Assembly: GCA_002923375.1 (NCBI GenBank)
Contig: BEIJ01000002.1
Location: 789,608 to 853,607, forward strand
DNA: 64,000 bases
DNA from: a bacterium HR33
Lineage (GTDB): Bacteria > Gemmatimonadota > Gemmatimonadetes > Gemmatimonadales > GWC2-71-9
Direction: 5' to 3'
Made by a program: the position numbers and the translations under genes. Positions 41,646-50,968 of the stretch are shown here, piece by piece. How positions within the stretch are numbered: position 1 is the first letter of the stretch; each line of letters starts with the position of its first letter. Under the pieces are notes generated by a model that saw nothing but the letters and a program-made list of their open reading frames with translations, searched no databases and was not told the DNA's origin.

Positions 41646-41714
41646 GTGGTGCCGGTACGCGCTGTCCTACCGAGGATTCCGGACGGCAGTGCGCTACCCA
41701 TCGCCGGCGCGCTT

Positions 41715-41743
41715 TTGACGCGGAGCCCTCCCGGCGGTACGTT
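41715..41743 (+). promoter_or_regulatory. Candidate promoter for the yicC-gmk-rpoZ operon
   Basis: TTGACG (41715-41720), 17 bases, TACGTT (41738-41743), in the 134-base gap before yicC. Leader length would be about 30 bases, with GGGGAGGGTGAA just before the GTG start. Confidence 0.5.
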
Positions 41744-41779
41744 GCTTGGCCTGATCGCAGCAGGGGAGGGTGAACCTTC

Positions 41780-42655
41780 GTGATCAGATCTATGACAGGT
41801 TACGGCATGGCCGATGCCGCGGTGGCGGGAGGGAGGCTGCAAGTGGAAATCCGGTCTCTCAATCACCGTCACCTCAATCTACAGTTGAGACTGCCGCCTG
41901 AATTGGGGCCGTCGGAAACGCAGATTCGAGATCTGGTACGCGACCGCATATACCGGGGATCGGTTACTGTGACCGCCAGCTGGCTGGCTCTCCCGCCCGG
42001 TGCGGTATCTGTCAGGGTCGACCTGGAACGGGCCCGGCAGCTAGCCGAGGCGATGCGGCTGTTGAAAAGCGAGTTGAATTTGGCGGGAGAAGTGGAAGTA
42101 GGTCTCATAGCGAGACAGCCCGAGGTGGTCCTGGTGGAACATTCCAGCGGGCTGGAGATCGACCCCGCGGAAGTAGCGATTCCTTTCGAGGCCGCCCTGG
42201 AGGCTGTGATTGCCATGCGCCGGGTGGAGGGGGCGGCTCTGGCGGCGGAGCTGAACCGCATCCTGGACTCTCTCGAGAGAGGTCTGGAAGCGATCGAAAG
42301 GCGGGCACCGGAGCGGCTCTCCGCGGCGCGGGATCGCCTGCGTCGCGCCGTGGCCGAGCTCCTGGATCGCCCGCCCCCGGACGAGTTCCGCCTCGAACAG
42401 GAGCTGGCGCTGATCGCCGAACGGTTGGACATTCGGGAGGAAGTCGTACGGCTCAGGTCTCATATCGATGCGGCGCGCGGCGCGATTGCGGCGGAAGAGG
42501 CTCCCGGCAGAAAGCTCGCCTTTCTGGGCCAAGAGATGCTCCGGGAACTCAACACCATCGGCTCCAAAGCCCTGGACGAGGAGATCTCCCGGACGGTGAT
42601 CGCCATGAAGGGCGACGTGGACCGGTTCCGGGAACAGGTGGAGAACGTAGAGTGA
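41780..42655 (+). CDS. yicC: YicC-family endoribonuclease
   Basis: The 291-residue protein starts IRSMTGYGMADAA, the family signature, then LQVEIRSLNHRHLNLQLRLP. The C-terminal DUF1732 domain has ERLDIREEVVRLRSHI, GRKLAFLGQEMLRELNTIGSK and the end VIAMKGDVDRFREQVENVE. YicC-type proteins are RNases that trim or decay RNA. It is almost always next to gmk and rpoZ, as here, and overlaps gmk by GTGA. Confidence 0.93.
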   Translation: MIRSMTGYGMADAAVAGGRLQVEIRSLNHRHLNLQLRLPPELGPSETQIRDLVRDRIYRGSVTVTASWLALPPGAVSVRVDLERARQLAEAMRLLKSELNLAGEVEVGLIARQPEVVLVEHSSGLEIDPAEVAIPFEAALEAVIAMRRVEGAALAAELNRILDSLERGLEAIERRAPERLSAARDRLRRAVAELLDRPPPDEFRLEQELALIAERLDIREEVVRLRSHIDAARGAIAAEEAPGRKLAFLGQEMLRELNTIGSKALDEEISRTVIAMKGDVDRFREQVENVE

Positions 42656-43296
42656 CTCCCTTCTTGCTGATTCTCTCGTCGCCTTCGGGGGCCGGTAAGA
42701 CCACCATCGCCAGGGCGCTGCTCGCCGCCCGGGACGATGTGGGGTACAGCATCTCGGCCACCACGCGGCCGCCGCGCCCCGGAGAAAAAGACGGGGTGGA
42801 CTACTACTTCGTGACCGAAGACGAGTTCCGGCGAAAGCGGGACGCGGGCGAATTTCTGGAGTGGGCCGAATACAGTGGATACCTCTACGGCACGCTTCGC
42901 TCGGAGGTGGACCGAGTCCTGGCGTCGGGAAAGCACGTGGTGCTGGACATCGACGTCCAGGGCGCCCGAGCTATCCGCGAGCGCCGGGACGACGTCGTGA
43001 GTATCTTTATACTGCCGCCGTCGGTGGAGGAGCTGCTGGCGCGCTTGGGAGGGCGGGGAGGCAACCCTCCCGCCGACCTGGAGCGGCGGTTGCGCAGGGC
43101 GGTGGAGGAAGTGGAGTGTGCCGCCGAGTATGACTATATAATTGTCAACGCGGACCGGACGCAGGCGGTGGCCGAAGTGGCGGCGATCCTCGAGGCGGAG
43201 GGGCGCAAGACCAGCCGCCAGGCGGATTTGCTGGCAGGCCTGGGCAGGTTTCAGCGAGAGTTGATCCAGGCAGCCGATCGTTTGTCTGGGAAGTAA
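42652..43296 (+). CDS. gmk: Guanylate kinase
   Basis: The 214-residue protein has the P-loop SSPSGAGKTTIAR, the GMP-binding SISATTRPPRPGEKDGVDYY and YSGYLYGTLRSEV, and VVLDIDVQGARAIR. It phosphorylates GMP to GDP with ATP and is essential. It starts with GTG overlapping yicC and lies 25 bases before rpoZ. No unusual features. Confidence 0.96.
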   Translation: MTPFLLILSSPSGAGKTTIARALLAARDDVGYSISATTRPPRPGEKDGVDYYFVTEDEFRRKRDAGEFLEWAEYSGYLYGTLRSEVDRVLASGKHVVLDIDVQGARAIRERRDDVVSIFILPPSVEELLARLGGRGGNPPADLERRLRRAVEEVECAAEYDYIIVNADRTQAVAEVAAILEAEGRKTSRQADLLAGLGRFQRELIQAADRLSGK

Positions 43297-43321
43297 GACG
43301 CACAGAGCACGGAGACTCGGT

Positions 43322-43534
43322 ATGCAGATATTCACCCCTACGGAGATAGCCCGGCGGGCGGGGAACAAGTACTTGGGCGTGCTGGTGGCCGCCAAGTTTG
43401 CCCGTTACGTCAACGAGTTCCCTCGGGATCCCTCGGTGGAGCCGGAAAAGAAGCTCACCACCAGAGCCCTCGAGGAGCTGGTAAGTGGCCGGCTCACTTA
43501 CCGGCTGGTTAGAAGGCGGCGGCACGAGACGTGA
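43322..43534 (+). CDS. rpoZ: RNA polymerase omega subunit
   Basis: A 70-residue protein: FTPTEIARRAGNKYLGVLVAAKFARYVNEFP and KKLTTRALEELVSGRLTYRL. The conserved N(K/R)Y..v..aaKrAR pattern and the ALEEi..G.i.y end identify the omega subunit. Its position between gmk and coaBC is standard in bacteria. It overlaps coaBC by GTGA. Confidence 0.93.
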   Translation: MQIFTPTEIARRAGNKYLGVLVAAKFARYVNEFPRDPSVEPEKKLTTRALEELVSGRLTYRLVRRRRHET

Positions 43535-44721
43535 GGCTGACCGGCCGGCGCGTCGTCTTGGGCGTGTCGGGCGGCATAGCCAGCTACAAAGCGTGCTTCG
43601 TTGCCCGGCGGTTGACCGAGGCGGGTGCCACTGTCGACGTGGTGCTGACCTCCTCCGCCGCCGAGTTTGTGAGGCCGGTTACCTTTGAAGGACTGACCGG
43701 GCGGCCGGTGCTCACCTCTCTTTGGGACCGGGACCGGGCCCTGGCCCATATAAGCCTCGCCAGAGACAGCGATCTGGTAATAGTCGCTCCCGCTACGGCC
43801 AACCTTATCGCCCGCGCTGCCCAGGGCATGGCGGACGATCTTTTGACGGCCATCCTTCTCGCCAGAAGGGGACCGGTGCTCTTTGCTCCGGCGATGAACG
43901 ACAAGATGTTCTCCCACCCGCAAACCCAGAAGAACCTGCAAGCACTGCGCGCCAGGGGATGGATCGCGGTGGGCCCGGAAACGGGGCCGCTGGCGGAAGG
44001 TTGGAGCGACGAGCCGGGCAGGATGAGCGAGCCCGAGAAAATCGCGGCGCACGCCGAACGGTTGCTCCGCTCGCCCCACAGTCGCTTGAACGGCAAGAAA
44101 GTGGTCGTCACCGCAGGCCCTACGCGGGAGCCGCTGGATCCGGTCAGGGTGATCACCAACCGTTCCAGCGGCAGAATGGGGTACGCCTTGGCCCGGGCGG
44201 CGTTCGCCCGAGGGGCGGAGGTGACCCTCATTTCGGGGCCCACGCTCTTGCCCTCACCGCCGGGCATAGAGCCGGTGCGGGTAGAAAGCACGGAAGAGAT
44301 GGCGAAAGCCGTTGCCGCCGCGCTCAAGAAGGCGGCAGTTTTGGTCATGGCGGCGGCTCCGGCCGACTTCAAGCCCGCTCGCACGGCCAAGGTCAAGCGC
44401 CCCCGGAGCGAGGGACCTGTCTCCTTGGAGTTGGAGCCTACGCCGGACATCCTGGAGAAAACCAGACCCCTTCGCAGGCGCTGCATAACCGTGGGCTTCG
44501 CCTTGGAGACCGGTCCCAATCTCGACCGAGCCAAAAAGAAGCTCGAAGAAAAAGGATTGGACCTCATCGTAGTGAACCGCGCCGACGAGCCGGGATCGGG
44601 GGCGGAAGTGGAAACCAACCGGGTGACCGTGATCGGAAAGAAGGGAAGGCAAACCCTTCCTCTGCTGGCCAAAGAGGAAGTGGCGGAGAAAATTTGGGAC
44701 GCGGTGGAGGAACTCCTTTGA
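43531..44721 (+). CDS. coaBC: Bifunctional phosphopantothenoylcysteine decarboxylase/synthetase
   Basis: In this 396-residue protein the CoaC half has the FMN site VVLGVSGGIASYKAC, the catalytic His in LAHISLARDSDLVIVAPATAN and PAMNDKMFSHP. The CoaB half begins GKKVVVTAGPTREPLDPVRVITNRSSGRMGYALA. It carries the Lys-containing MAAAPADFKPARTAKVK and ends with VVNRADEPGSGAEV. It makes 4'-phosphopantetheine for coenzyme A. GTG start; stop overlaps udg (TTGA). Confidence 0.94.
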   Translation: MRLTGRRVVLGVSGGIASYKACFVARRLTEAGATVDVVLTSSAAEFVRPVTFEGLTGRPVLTSLWDRDRALAHISLARDSDLVIVAPATANLIARAAQGMADDLLTAILLARRGPVLFAPAMNDKMFSHPQTQKNLQALRARGWIAVGPETGPLAEGWSDEPGRMSEPEKIAAHAERLLRSPHSRLNGKKVVVTAGPTREPLDPVRVITNRSSGRMGYALARAAFARGAEVTLISGPTLLPSPPGIEPVRVESTEEMAKAVAAALKKAAVLVMAAAPADFKPARTAKVKRPRSEGPVSLELEPTPDILEKTRPLRRRCITVGFALETGPNLDRAKKKLEEKGLDLIVVNRADEPGSGAEVETNRVTVIGKKGRQTLPLLAKEEVAEKIWDAVEELL

Positions 44722-45650
44722 ACGATCCCTTCGAGCTGTTCTCCCGATATCTGCGACAGCGGCAAGAGCTCGGCGAGGCTCCCTGGGTTTTCGATACACC
44801 GGCACCGGGCGAAACTGTAGCCGCCGCTTCTCGGAGCCGGACGCCGTCCCGGCCGGATCCAGCCGGAGCCCACAATGCAGGCGGCGATGCAGGCGGGGAG
44901 CCGGGCTCGAGGCTCCCCGCAGCGGAGCCGGCAACGACGTCCCAGAGCCGGGCGCCGAGTCCCCGGGGAGAAACCGACGCCGGCGAAGCGAGACCCAAGA
45001 AGGTTGACTGGCGCCGGGGTGCTCCCCCGATTCCCCCGCAGGGGATAGTGGTTCCTCCGCCGGCTGAAGACCTCTTCACCGCAGATCCTCTGGCCGACAA
45101 AACGCTGGAGGAAATCGCGGCGCTGGTAAGGGAATGCACTCGCTGCCGGCTCTGCAAGCAGAGGACCAATGCGGTACCGGGCGAGGGACCTCCCGATGCC
45201 AGGCTGGTGGTGATAGGCGAGGGACCGGGTGCGGTGGAGGACGAAACCGGCCGTCCCTTTGTGGGGCGGGCGGGAGAACTTTTGACCGAGATCTTGGCCG
45301 CCATCGATCTGCCGCGGGAACGGGTGTTCATCTGCAACATCGTCAAGTGCCGGCCTCCGGAGAACCGCAAGCCCCAGCCGGACGAGATCGAGGCTTGCGT
45401 TCCTTATCTGTACCGGCAACTTGAGATCATTAGGCCGGCGGTGATCTTGGCCATGGGCGGGACGGCCGCCGAGACGTTGCTCAACACCAGACAACCGCTC
45501 GCCGGCTTGAGGAATCGAGTGCACCAGTTTAGAGGTATTCCGGTAATAGTGACCTATCATCCGGCAGCCCTGCTGCGCAACCCGAATTGGAAGAAACCGA
45601 CTTGGGATGACGTCCGCATCGCCCGTCAGCTCCTCGACGCGCGCGGCTGA
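44718..45650 (+). CDS. Family 4-type uracil-DNA glycosylase with long N-terminal linker
   Basis: The TTG at 44718 overlaps the coaBC stop, giving 310 residues. Residues 1-115 are low-complexity, Pro/Ala/Arg-rich and likely disordered. The catalytic domain has the four Fe-S Cys (CTRCRLC and CRPPENRKPQPDEIEAC), VIGEGPGAVEDETGRPFVGRAG, CNIVKCRPP and the late VTYHPAALLRNP. It removes uracil from DNA. The 3' end overlaps dnaB by 44 bases. Bacterial members are usually near 200-220 residues plus a variable N-terminus. Confidence 0.9.
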   Translation: MNDPFELFSRYLRQRQELGEAPWVFDTPAPGETVAAASRSRTPSRPDPAGAHNAGGDAGGEPGSRLPAAEPATTSQSRAPSPRGETDAGEARPKKVDWRRGAPPIPPQGIVVPPPAEDLFTADPLADKTLEEIAALVRECTRCRLCKQRTNAVPGEGPPDARLVVIGEGPGAVEDETGRPFVGRAGELLTEILAAIDLPRERVFICNIVKCRPPENRKPQPDEIEACVPYLYRQLEIIRPAVILAMGGTAAETLLNTRQPLAGLRNRVHQFRGIPVIVTYHPAALLRNPNWKKPTWDDVRIARQLLDARG

Positions 45651-47016
45651 GCCGCTGGTCGAGCGCCAGGCCCCTTGGAGCCCCGAGGCGGAACAGGCCG
45701 TCCTGGGGGCGATGCTCCTCGACGCCGACGCCGCCCTGAAGGCGCTGGAGATTCTGGACGACACCATGTTCTACCTGGATCGCCACCGGCGCCTGTTCCG
45801 CGCCATGGCGGTCCTCATGGAGAAGGGGAAGGTGATCGATCCGGTCCTGCTCCGCGAAGAGCTGTCGCGCCGGGGAGATCTGGAGGCTGCGGGGGGGATG
45901 GAATACATCGCCCTCCTGTTGGATGCGGTTCCCACTGCGGCGAACGTCGAGTACCACTGCCGCATCGTCAAAGAGAAAGCTCTCCTGAGGCGGTTGATCG
46001 AGGCCGGTACCGCGGTGGTGCAGGCCGCCTACGAGGGGCGGCAGGATGTGGACACTCTGCTGGACGAGGCGGAGCAGCGGATCTTCGAAGTCTCCTTCCA
46101 GCGGGGGACTCAGGAGGCGGTGAGGATCAAGGAACTGATGTGGGAGACGATGGAGCGCATAGAAGCGCGCCATCGCGGCGAAGCTTCGGTACGGGGCGTT
46201 CCCAGCGGTTTTGTAGATTTGGATGCCAAGACCAACGGCTTCCAAAAGAGCGATCTCATTATCGTGGCAGCGCGCCCGTCCATGGGGAAGACCGCCTTCT
46301 GTCTCAACATCGCCGCCAACGCGGCCCTGGAAGCGAAGATTCCGGTGGCCATCTTCTCGCTGGAGATGTCCCGGGACCAAGTGGTGGAACGCCTGCTGGC
46401 GGCGGAGAGCTTCGTCGATCTCCACCGGCTCAGAAGCGGCCATCTGCGAGACGACGATTACCCGAAGATGTCCCGGGCGGCGGGCCTTTTGGGTACCGCT
46501 CCCATCTGGATCGACGACACTCCGGCCCTTACCCTGCTGGAACTGCGCTCCAAGGCCCGGCGGCTGAAGGCGGAACATGACATCGGGCTCTTCATCGTGG
46601 ATTACCTTCAGCTCTTGCGGGGGCCGCAGCGATCGGAAAACCGCCAGGAAGAGATCAGCTTCATCTCGCGGTCTCTCAAGGCGCTGGCCCGGGAACTTGC
46701 CACACCGCTCATAGCGCTCTCGCAACTCTCCCGCGCTCCGGAGCAGCGAGGCGGGGATCGCCGGCCTATGCTCTCGGATCTGCGCGACTCGGGGGCCATC
46801 GAACAGGACGCAGACTTGGTGATCTTTATCTACCGGCCCGAGATGTACCCCAGCCTCAAGGAGCGGGACGAAACGATTCAAGAGGGCGTGGCCGAGATCC
46901 ATCTGGCCAAGCACCGAAACGGGCCCACCGGTACTTTGAAGCTGGTTTTCCACAAGCAGTACACCCGCTTCGACAACTACACCGAACGGGAGCCGGAACC
47001 GGCAGATGCCTTCTAG
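45607..47016 (+). CDS. dnaB: Replicative DNA helicase DnaB
   Basis: In this 469-residue protein the N-terminal domain reads PWSPEAEQAVLGAMLLDADAA. The RecA-like domain has the Walker A VAARPSMGKTAFCLNIA, IFSLEMSRDQVVERLL, Walker B LFIVDYLQLL and the ALSQLSRAPEQR arginine/sensor region. It unwinds DNA at the replication fork as a hexamer. The ATG lies inside udg (44-base overlap), and the stop lies 8 bases beyond the radA start. No intein is present. Confidence 0.95.
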   Translation: MTSASPVSSSTRAAEPLVERQAPWSPEAEQAVLGAMLLDADAALKALEILDDTMFYLDRHRRLFRAMAVLMEKGKVIDPVLLREELSRRGDLEAAGGMEYIALLLDAVPTAANVEYHCRIVKEKALLRRLIEAGTAVVQAAYEGRQDVDTLLDEAEQRIFEVSFQRGTQEAVRIKELMWETMERIEARHRGEASVRGVPSGFVDLDAKTNGFQKSDLIIVAARPSMGKTAFCLNIAANAALEAKIPVAIFSLEMSRDQVVERLLAAESFVDLHRLRSGHLRDDDYPKMSRAAGLLGTAPIWIDDTPALTLLELRSKARRLKAEHDIGLFIVDYLQLLRGPQRSENRQEEISFISRSLKALARELATPLIALSQLSRAPEQRGGDRRPMLSDLRDSGAIEQDADLVIFIYRPEMYPSLKERDETIQEGVAEIHLAKHRNGPTGTLKLVFHKQYTRFDNYTEREPEPADAF

Positions 47017-48364
47017 GCGCAGCTCGGTCTATCGCTGCACCGAGTGCGGCGCCGAACACCCTAAATGGGTGGGACGTTGCGAAGGGTGCGGGGCGTGGAA
47101 TACGGTGGCGGAGGAGCCGGTAACCCGGCCTGCGGGCAAACGCGGCCGCGCCAAAGGTTCGGTTCCGGGAAGAGCGCCGGTCAGACTGGCCGATCTCGCG
47201 GTGCAGAGGGTATCGCGCTGGAGCACCGGCCTGGGCGAGTTCGACTACGTACTGGGAGGCGGTGTGGTTCCGGGGTCTCTGATCCTGGTAGGCGGGGAAC
47301 CCGGTATCGGCAAATCGACCTTGCTGTTGCAGTGTGCCGCGCGCTTGGAAGGGCAGGGGATCGCAACGCTTTACGCCAGCGGGGAAGAAGCGCCGGAACA
47401 GATCAAGCTCCGCGCCGACCGGCTCGCCGAAGATTGCGGTAACGTGAAGCTCTTGGGAGAAGTGCGGCTGGAAGAGATCATCGCCCAAGCCTCGATCACC
47501 GGAGCCAAGGTCCTGGTGGTGGACTCGATCCAGACCACCTACACCGAGGAGCTGGAAGGAGCACCGGGAAACGTGGGCCAGGTACGCGAATGCGCCGCCC
47601 GGCTGATGCGCTTCGCCAAGGACTCGTCCACCGCGGTACTGCTGGTGGGACACGTAACCCGCGGCGGGGTGATCGCAGGGCCCAAGACATTGGAGCACAT
47701 CGTGGACACAGTGCTGTACTTCGAAGGAGATACCAGCAGCGATTATCGCATTTTGCGCGCGGTAAAGAACCGTTTCGGTTCGGTGGACGAGGTTGGAGTG
47801 TTCGAAATGACCGGCCGCGGCCTGGTACCGGTGGAGAACCCTTCGGCGGCTTTTCTGTCGAGCCGCGACAGCTCGGCACCGGGATCGGCGGTGACCGCCC
47901 TGATGGAGGGGACCAGACCGCTGCTGGTCGAAATCCAGGCCCTGGCGGCTCGAAGCGGCTTCGGTACTCCCCAGCGCGTAGCTACCGGTTTGGATCACCG
48001 CCGCCTGGCGGTGCTCCTGGCCGTCTTGGAGCAGCGGGCGGGGCTCAAGTTCCACGAACAGGACGTGTTTGTGAACGTGACCGGAGGAGTGCGGCTGCTG
48101 GAACCGGCAGCGGATCTGGCCGTGGTCGCCGCTTTGTGCTCCACCTTGTACAATCGACCGGTGGCCGCCGACACCATATTTCTCGGGGAGGTCGGCCTGG
48201 GAGGAGAAGTGCGGCCGATCGTAGCCCTGGAGCGGCGGCTCGCCGAAGCCGAACGCTTGGGATTTCGCCGGGCTTTTGTCTCGTCCCGCAGCCGCCCCAC
48301 CTCCGCATTGGACCTGGTGCCCGTAGCCCATGTCGCCGAGCTCGCCCGGAGGCTCGCTGCCTGA
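47006..48364 (+). CDS. radA: DNA repair protein RadA
   Basis: The 452-residue protein has an N-terminal zinc finger (YRCTECGAEHPKWVGRCEGCG), the P-loop VGGEPGIGKSTLLLQCA and the diagnostic KNRFGSVDEVGVFEM motif. A Lon-protease-like C-terminal domain follows (FVNVTGGVRLLEPAADLAVV). It acts as a branch-migration helicase in recombination. It overlaps dnaB upstream by 11 bases and ispD downstream by 35 bases. Confidence 0.95.
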   Translation: MPSRRSSVYRCTECGAEHPKWVGRCEGCGAWNTVAEEPVTRPAGKRGRAKGSVPGRAPVRLADLAVQRVSRWSTGLGEFDYVLGGGVVPGSLILVGGEPGIGKSTLLLQCAARLEGQGIATLYASGEEAPEQIKLRADRLAEDCGNVKLLGEVRLEEIIAQASITGAKVLVVDSIQTTYTEELEGAPGNVGQVRECAARLMRFAKDSSTAVLLVGHVTRGGVIAGPKTLEHIVDTVLYFEGDTSSDYRILRAVKNRFGSVDEVGVFEMTGRGLVPVENPSAAFLSSRDSSAPGSAVTALMEGTRPLLVEIQALAARSGFGTPQRVATGLDHRRLAVLLAVLEQRAGLKFHEQDVFVNVTGGVRLLEPAADLAVVAALCSTLYNRPVAADTIFLGEVGLGGEVRPIVALERRLAEAERLGFRRAFVSSRSRPTSALDLVPVAHVAELARRLAA

Positions 48365-49043
48365 AGTAGGCGTGATCGTTCCCGCAGCCGGCACGGGAGA
48401 GCGGGCCGGCCCCGGTGAACCGAAACAGTTCCGCCCGATCGCCGGAGTTCCCATGCTGCTCAGGGCACTCAGACCTTTTGCCCAGCATCCCCGCGTGGCC
48501 CAGATAGTAGTGGCGCTGCCGCCGGCGGTCGCCGGATCGCCCCCCGAGTGGCTGGCTTCCCTGGCCGGGGGGCGACTGCATCTGGTGGCCGGGGGAGCCA
48601 CCCGCTCCCGATCGGTCGCCGCGGCTCTCTCCGCCCTGGATGGGAGCTGCCGGATAGTTCTGGTACACGATGCGGCGCGGCCCTTCGTGAGCGCCGAAAC
48701 GATCGACCGAGTCATCGCGGCGGCCGAAAAGGGGGTTGGCGCAGTAGCAGCGGTCCCGGTGTACGATACCATCAAGCGGAGTTCGGAAAACGGCAGGATC
48801 GTGGAAACGGTGGACCGCAGAAGTCTCTGGCGAGCCCAAACACCTCAAGGTTTTCCCCGGGAGATGCTGGAAGCGGCATATCGCAAACTCAAAGCGCCGA
48901 ACGGCGAATCGGATCCCAGCGACGACGCCCAAGCGGTAGAACAGGCCGGATTCGAAGTGGTCTTGGTACCGGACCTCACCACCAACATCAAGATCACCAC
49001 CCCGGAAGACTTCTCCCTTGCAGAAGCGCTGGCACGGCGATGA
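48330..49043 (+). CDS. ispD: 2-C-methyl-D-erythritol 4-phosphate cytidylyltransferase
   Basis: The 237-residue protein has the nucleotide-binding VGVIVPAAGTGERAGPGEPKQF, the VLVHDAARPFVS motif and a late DDAQAVEQAGFEVVLV and NIKITTPEDFSLAEA. It makes CDP-ME in the MEP isoprenoid pathway. The ATG at 48330 gives a 35-base overlap with radA; a later start would remove only the poorly conserved first residues. It overlaps tsaC by ATGA. Confidence 0.92.
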   Translation: MSPSSPGGSLPEVGVIVPAAGTGERAGPGEPKQFRPIAGVPMLLRALRPFAQHPRVAQIVVALPPAVAGSPPEWLASLAGGRLHLVAGGATRSRSVAAALSALDGSCRIVLVHDAARPFVSAETIDRVIAAAEKGVGAVAAVPVYDTIKRSSENGRIVETVDRRSLWRAQTPQGFPREMLEAAYRKLKAPNGESDPSDDAQAVEQAGFEVVLVPDLTTNIKITTPEDFSLAEALARR

Positions 49044-49693
49044 ACCTGCTGCCCTTTCGCACCGATCGGGAAATCACCGATGCGCTACCCAGGGTCGTAG
49101 CGCACCTTCAAAAAGGCGGGCTCTTGGCCTATCCCACGGAAACGGTTTACGGCTTGGGATCCAGAGCCCGTGAGGAGGAGGTGCACGCCCTGGCCGCTCT
49201 CAAGGGGCGCCGCAAGGACAAGCCGTTTCTGCTCCTGATTTCGGACCGGGCTATGGCCGAAGCCTGCGGGCTGGTGTTCAACCACGCGGCCGAAGCGATG
49301 GCGCGAGCTTTCTGGCCCGGCCCGCTGACCCTCGTCCTGCCGGGCGGAGAAGGCAAACTCCCCGATTCCCTGCGAGGGCCCGAAGGAGGGATCGCAGTCC
49401 GCTGGACCTCGCATGCGGGGATCGCGCGCCTGGTCTCAAGGCTGGGCGAGCCGATAACCTCGACTTCGGCCAACCGGGCCGGGGGACCCACGGCACCGGG
49501 CGTAGAGGCACTCACCGAGCTCTTTGCCGATGCCATTGCGCAGGGAGTGCTCTTGGTGCTGGACGGCGGAGTGCTGGGGAACGTGCCGCCGTCCACCGTA
49601 GTCGACTGCACCGGGCCCGCCCCCAAGCTGGTGCGGGAGGGAGCGATCCCCCGCGCCGAACTGCACCGGGTGGTGGGCAGCTTGGCTCCATGA
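49040..49693 (+). CDS. tsaC: L-threonylcarbamoyladenylate synthase
   Basis: The 217-residue Sua5/YciO/YrdC protein has GGLLAYPTETVYGLGSRA, ALKGRRKDKPFLLLI, FWPGPLTLVLPGG and ITSTSANRAGGPTAPG. These bind ATP, threonine and bicarbonate for the first step of the tRNA t6A modification. It lacks the C-terminal Sua5 domain. It overlaps both neighbours by 4 bases. Confidence 0.93.
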   Translation: MNLLPFRTDREITDALPRVVAHLQKGGLLAYPTETVYGLGSRAREEEVHALAALKGRRKDKPFLLLISDRAMAEACGLVFNHAAEAMARAFWPGPLTLVLPGGEGKLPDSLRGPEGGIAVRWTSHAGIARLVSRLGEPITSTSANRAGGPTAPGVEALTELFADAIAQGVLLVLDGGVLGNVPPSTVVDCTGPAPKLVREGAIPRAELHRVVGSLAP

Positions 49694-50169
49694 AGCGAGT
49701 CCTCTTGGTCTGCACCGGGAACATCTGTCGCAGCCCTCTGGCCGAGGCGATAATGCGCCGGGAGCTCGCGGAGCTGGGTCGCGACGACTTCGAAGTCACT
49801 TCGGCGGGAACCGGCGCGTGGGACGGAGCACCCGCATCCGAAGGAGCGTACCTCGTGGCCCTGGAGCACGGGCTCGATCTTTCCGCCCACCGCGCCCGCC
49901 TGCTCACCAGAGAGCTGGTACAACAGGCCGACATCATCCTCACAATGGCGCGGCACCACCGGGCGCGGGTGGAAGAACTCGGCGGCAACGGGCGCACCTA
50001 CGTGCTGGGCGAGTACGCGGGCCGAAGCGGACCCGAGGCCGAAATCAGCGATCCTTTCGGAGGCGAGCTGGAAGTTTATCGCCGCACCTTCGAGGAATTG
50101 GAAGAGCTCATCAAAGCCGCCGTAAAGCGGCTCACCGCGGAACACGATGCCGAAGGTAAGCGCCAGTAG
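49690..50169 (+). CDS. Low-molecular-weight protein phosphatase
   Basis: The 159-residue protein has the LMW-PTP P-loop VCTGNICRSPLAEAI at the N-terminus and the general-acid loop EISDPFGGELEVY. The Thr rather than hydrophobic residue in CTGNICRS is typical of the arginine phosphatase (YwlE-like) branch, and the location after tsaC matches Gram-positive ywlE loci. It dephosphorylates phospho-Tyr or phospho-Arg proteins; which one is not settled by sequence. Confidence 0.9.
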   Translation: MKRVLLVCTGNICRSPLAEAIMRRELAELGRDDFEVTSAGTGAWDGAPASEGAYLVALEHGLDLSAHRARLLTRELVQQADIILTMARHHRARVEELGGNGRTYVLGEYAGRSGPEAEISDPFGGELEVYRRTFEELEELIKAAVKRLTAEHDAEGKRQ

Positions 50170-50968
50170 CCGCCTCCTGGTGGTGGTGGGCGATCCCATC
50201 AAACACTCCCTCTCTCCCGCCATGCACAACGCGGCGATAACCGCGCTCGGCTTGGACGCGGTGTACGTGGCCTTGCGGGCCGAGGCGACGGCACTTCCCC
50301 ATTTGATAAGAGGTCTCGAAGCGGTGGGAGTGGCCGGCAACGTGACCCTCCCCCACAAGACCGCGGTAGCTCAGCTGTTGATCCGGCTCACCCCCGTCGC
50401 CAAAGACCTGGGCGCGGTAAACACCTTCTGGCCGGAGGGCGGGCGGCTGGTGGGAGACAACACCGACGTGCCGGGCCTGCTGGACGCTCTGGATCCCTTG
50501 GATCCGCACGGGCCGTGGCTGGTGGCGGGTACCGGCGGTTCCGCCCGAGCCGTAGCCGCGGCTGCCCGGGAAAAAGCAGTGACCCTGCTGATCCAGTCCC
50601 GCGACCCGGCCAGAGCCGCAGCTTTTGCCGCCTGGGCTCGCGAACTGGGTACCGACGCCCTGGTGGACGACGGTAGGCCCGTCGGCACCGCGATCAACGC
50701 TACGCCGTTGGGTCTTCGACCGGACGATCCCCTACCGTTCTCCGACGAGCGGCTGGACGGCTGCCGGGCGGCACTCGATTTGGTGTACCGCCCCGGCGGG
50801 ACCCCCTGGGTCCGGCGGCTGAAGGCCAGGGGGATACGGGCCGCCGACGGCCGGAGCATGCTGGTAGCCCAGGGCGCGTACGCCTTCGAGCGGTTCTTCC
50901 CCGGGTGCCGCGCGCCCCGGGAGATAATGGCGGCGGCGGTGGAGAGAGCGCTTAAGGAAACGGGATGA
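50147..50968 (+). CDS. aroE: Shikimate dehydrogenase
   Basis: The 273-residue protein has VVGDPIKHSLSPAMHNAA, GNVTLPHKTAVAQLL with the catalytic Lys, LVGDNTDVPGLLDAL and the NADP-binding VAGTGGSARAVAAAA. It reduces 3-dehydroshikimate to shikimate in aromatic amino acid synthesis. It overlaps the phosphatase gene by 23 bases and comF by 4. Confidence 0.93.
   Translation: MPKVSASSRLLVVVGDPIKHSLSPAMHNAAITALGLDAVYVALRAEATALPHLIRGLEAVGVAGNVTLPHKTAVAQLLIRLTPVAKDLGAVNTFWPEGGRLVGDNTDVPGLLDALDPLDPHGPWLVAGTGGSARAVAAAAREKAVTLLIQSRDPARAAAFAAWARELGTDALVDDGRPVGTAINATPLGLRPDDPLPFSDERLDGCRAALDLVYRPGGTPWVRRLKARGIRAADGRSMLVAQGAYAFERFFPGCRAPREIMAAAVERALKETG

Noticed and set aside
43584..45767. 727-codon minus-strand ORF over coaBC and udg
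   Set aside because: Both plus-strand genes have full active sites; the antisense product has no recognisable domain.
46856..48775. 639-codon minus-strand ORF over radA and ispD
   Set aside because: Shadow of two essential genes with conserved motifs.
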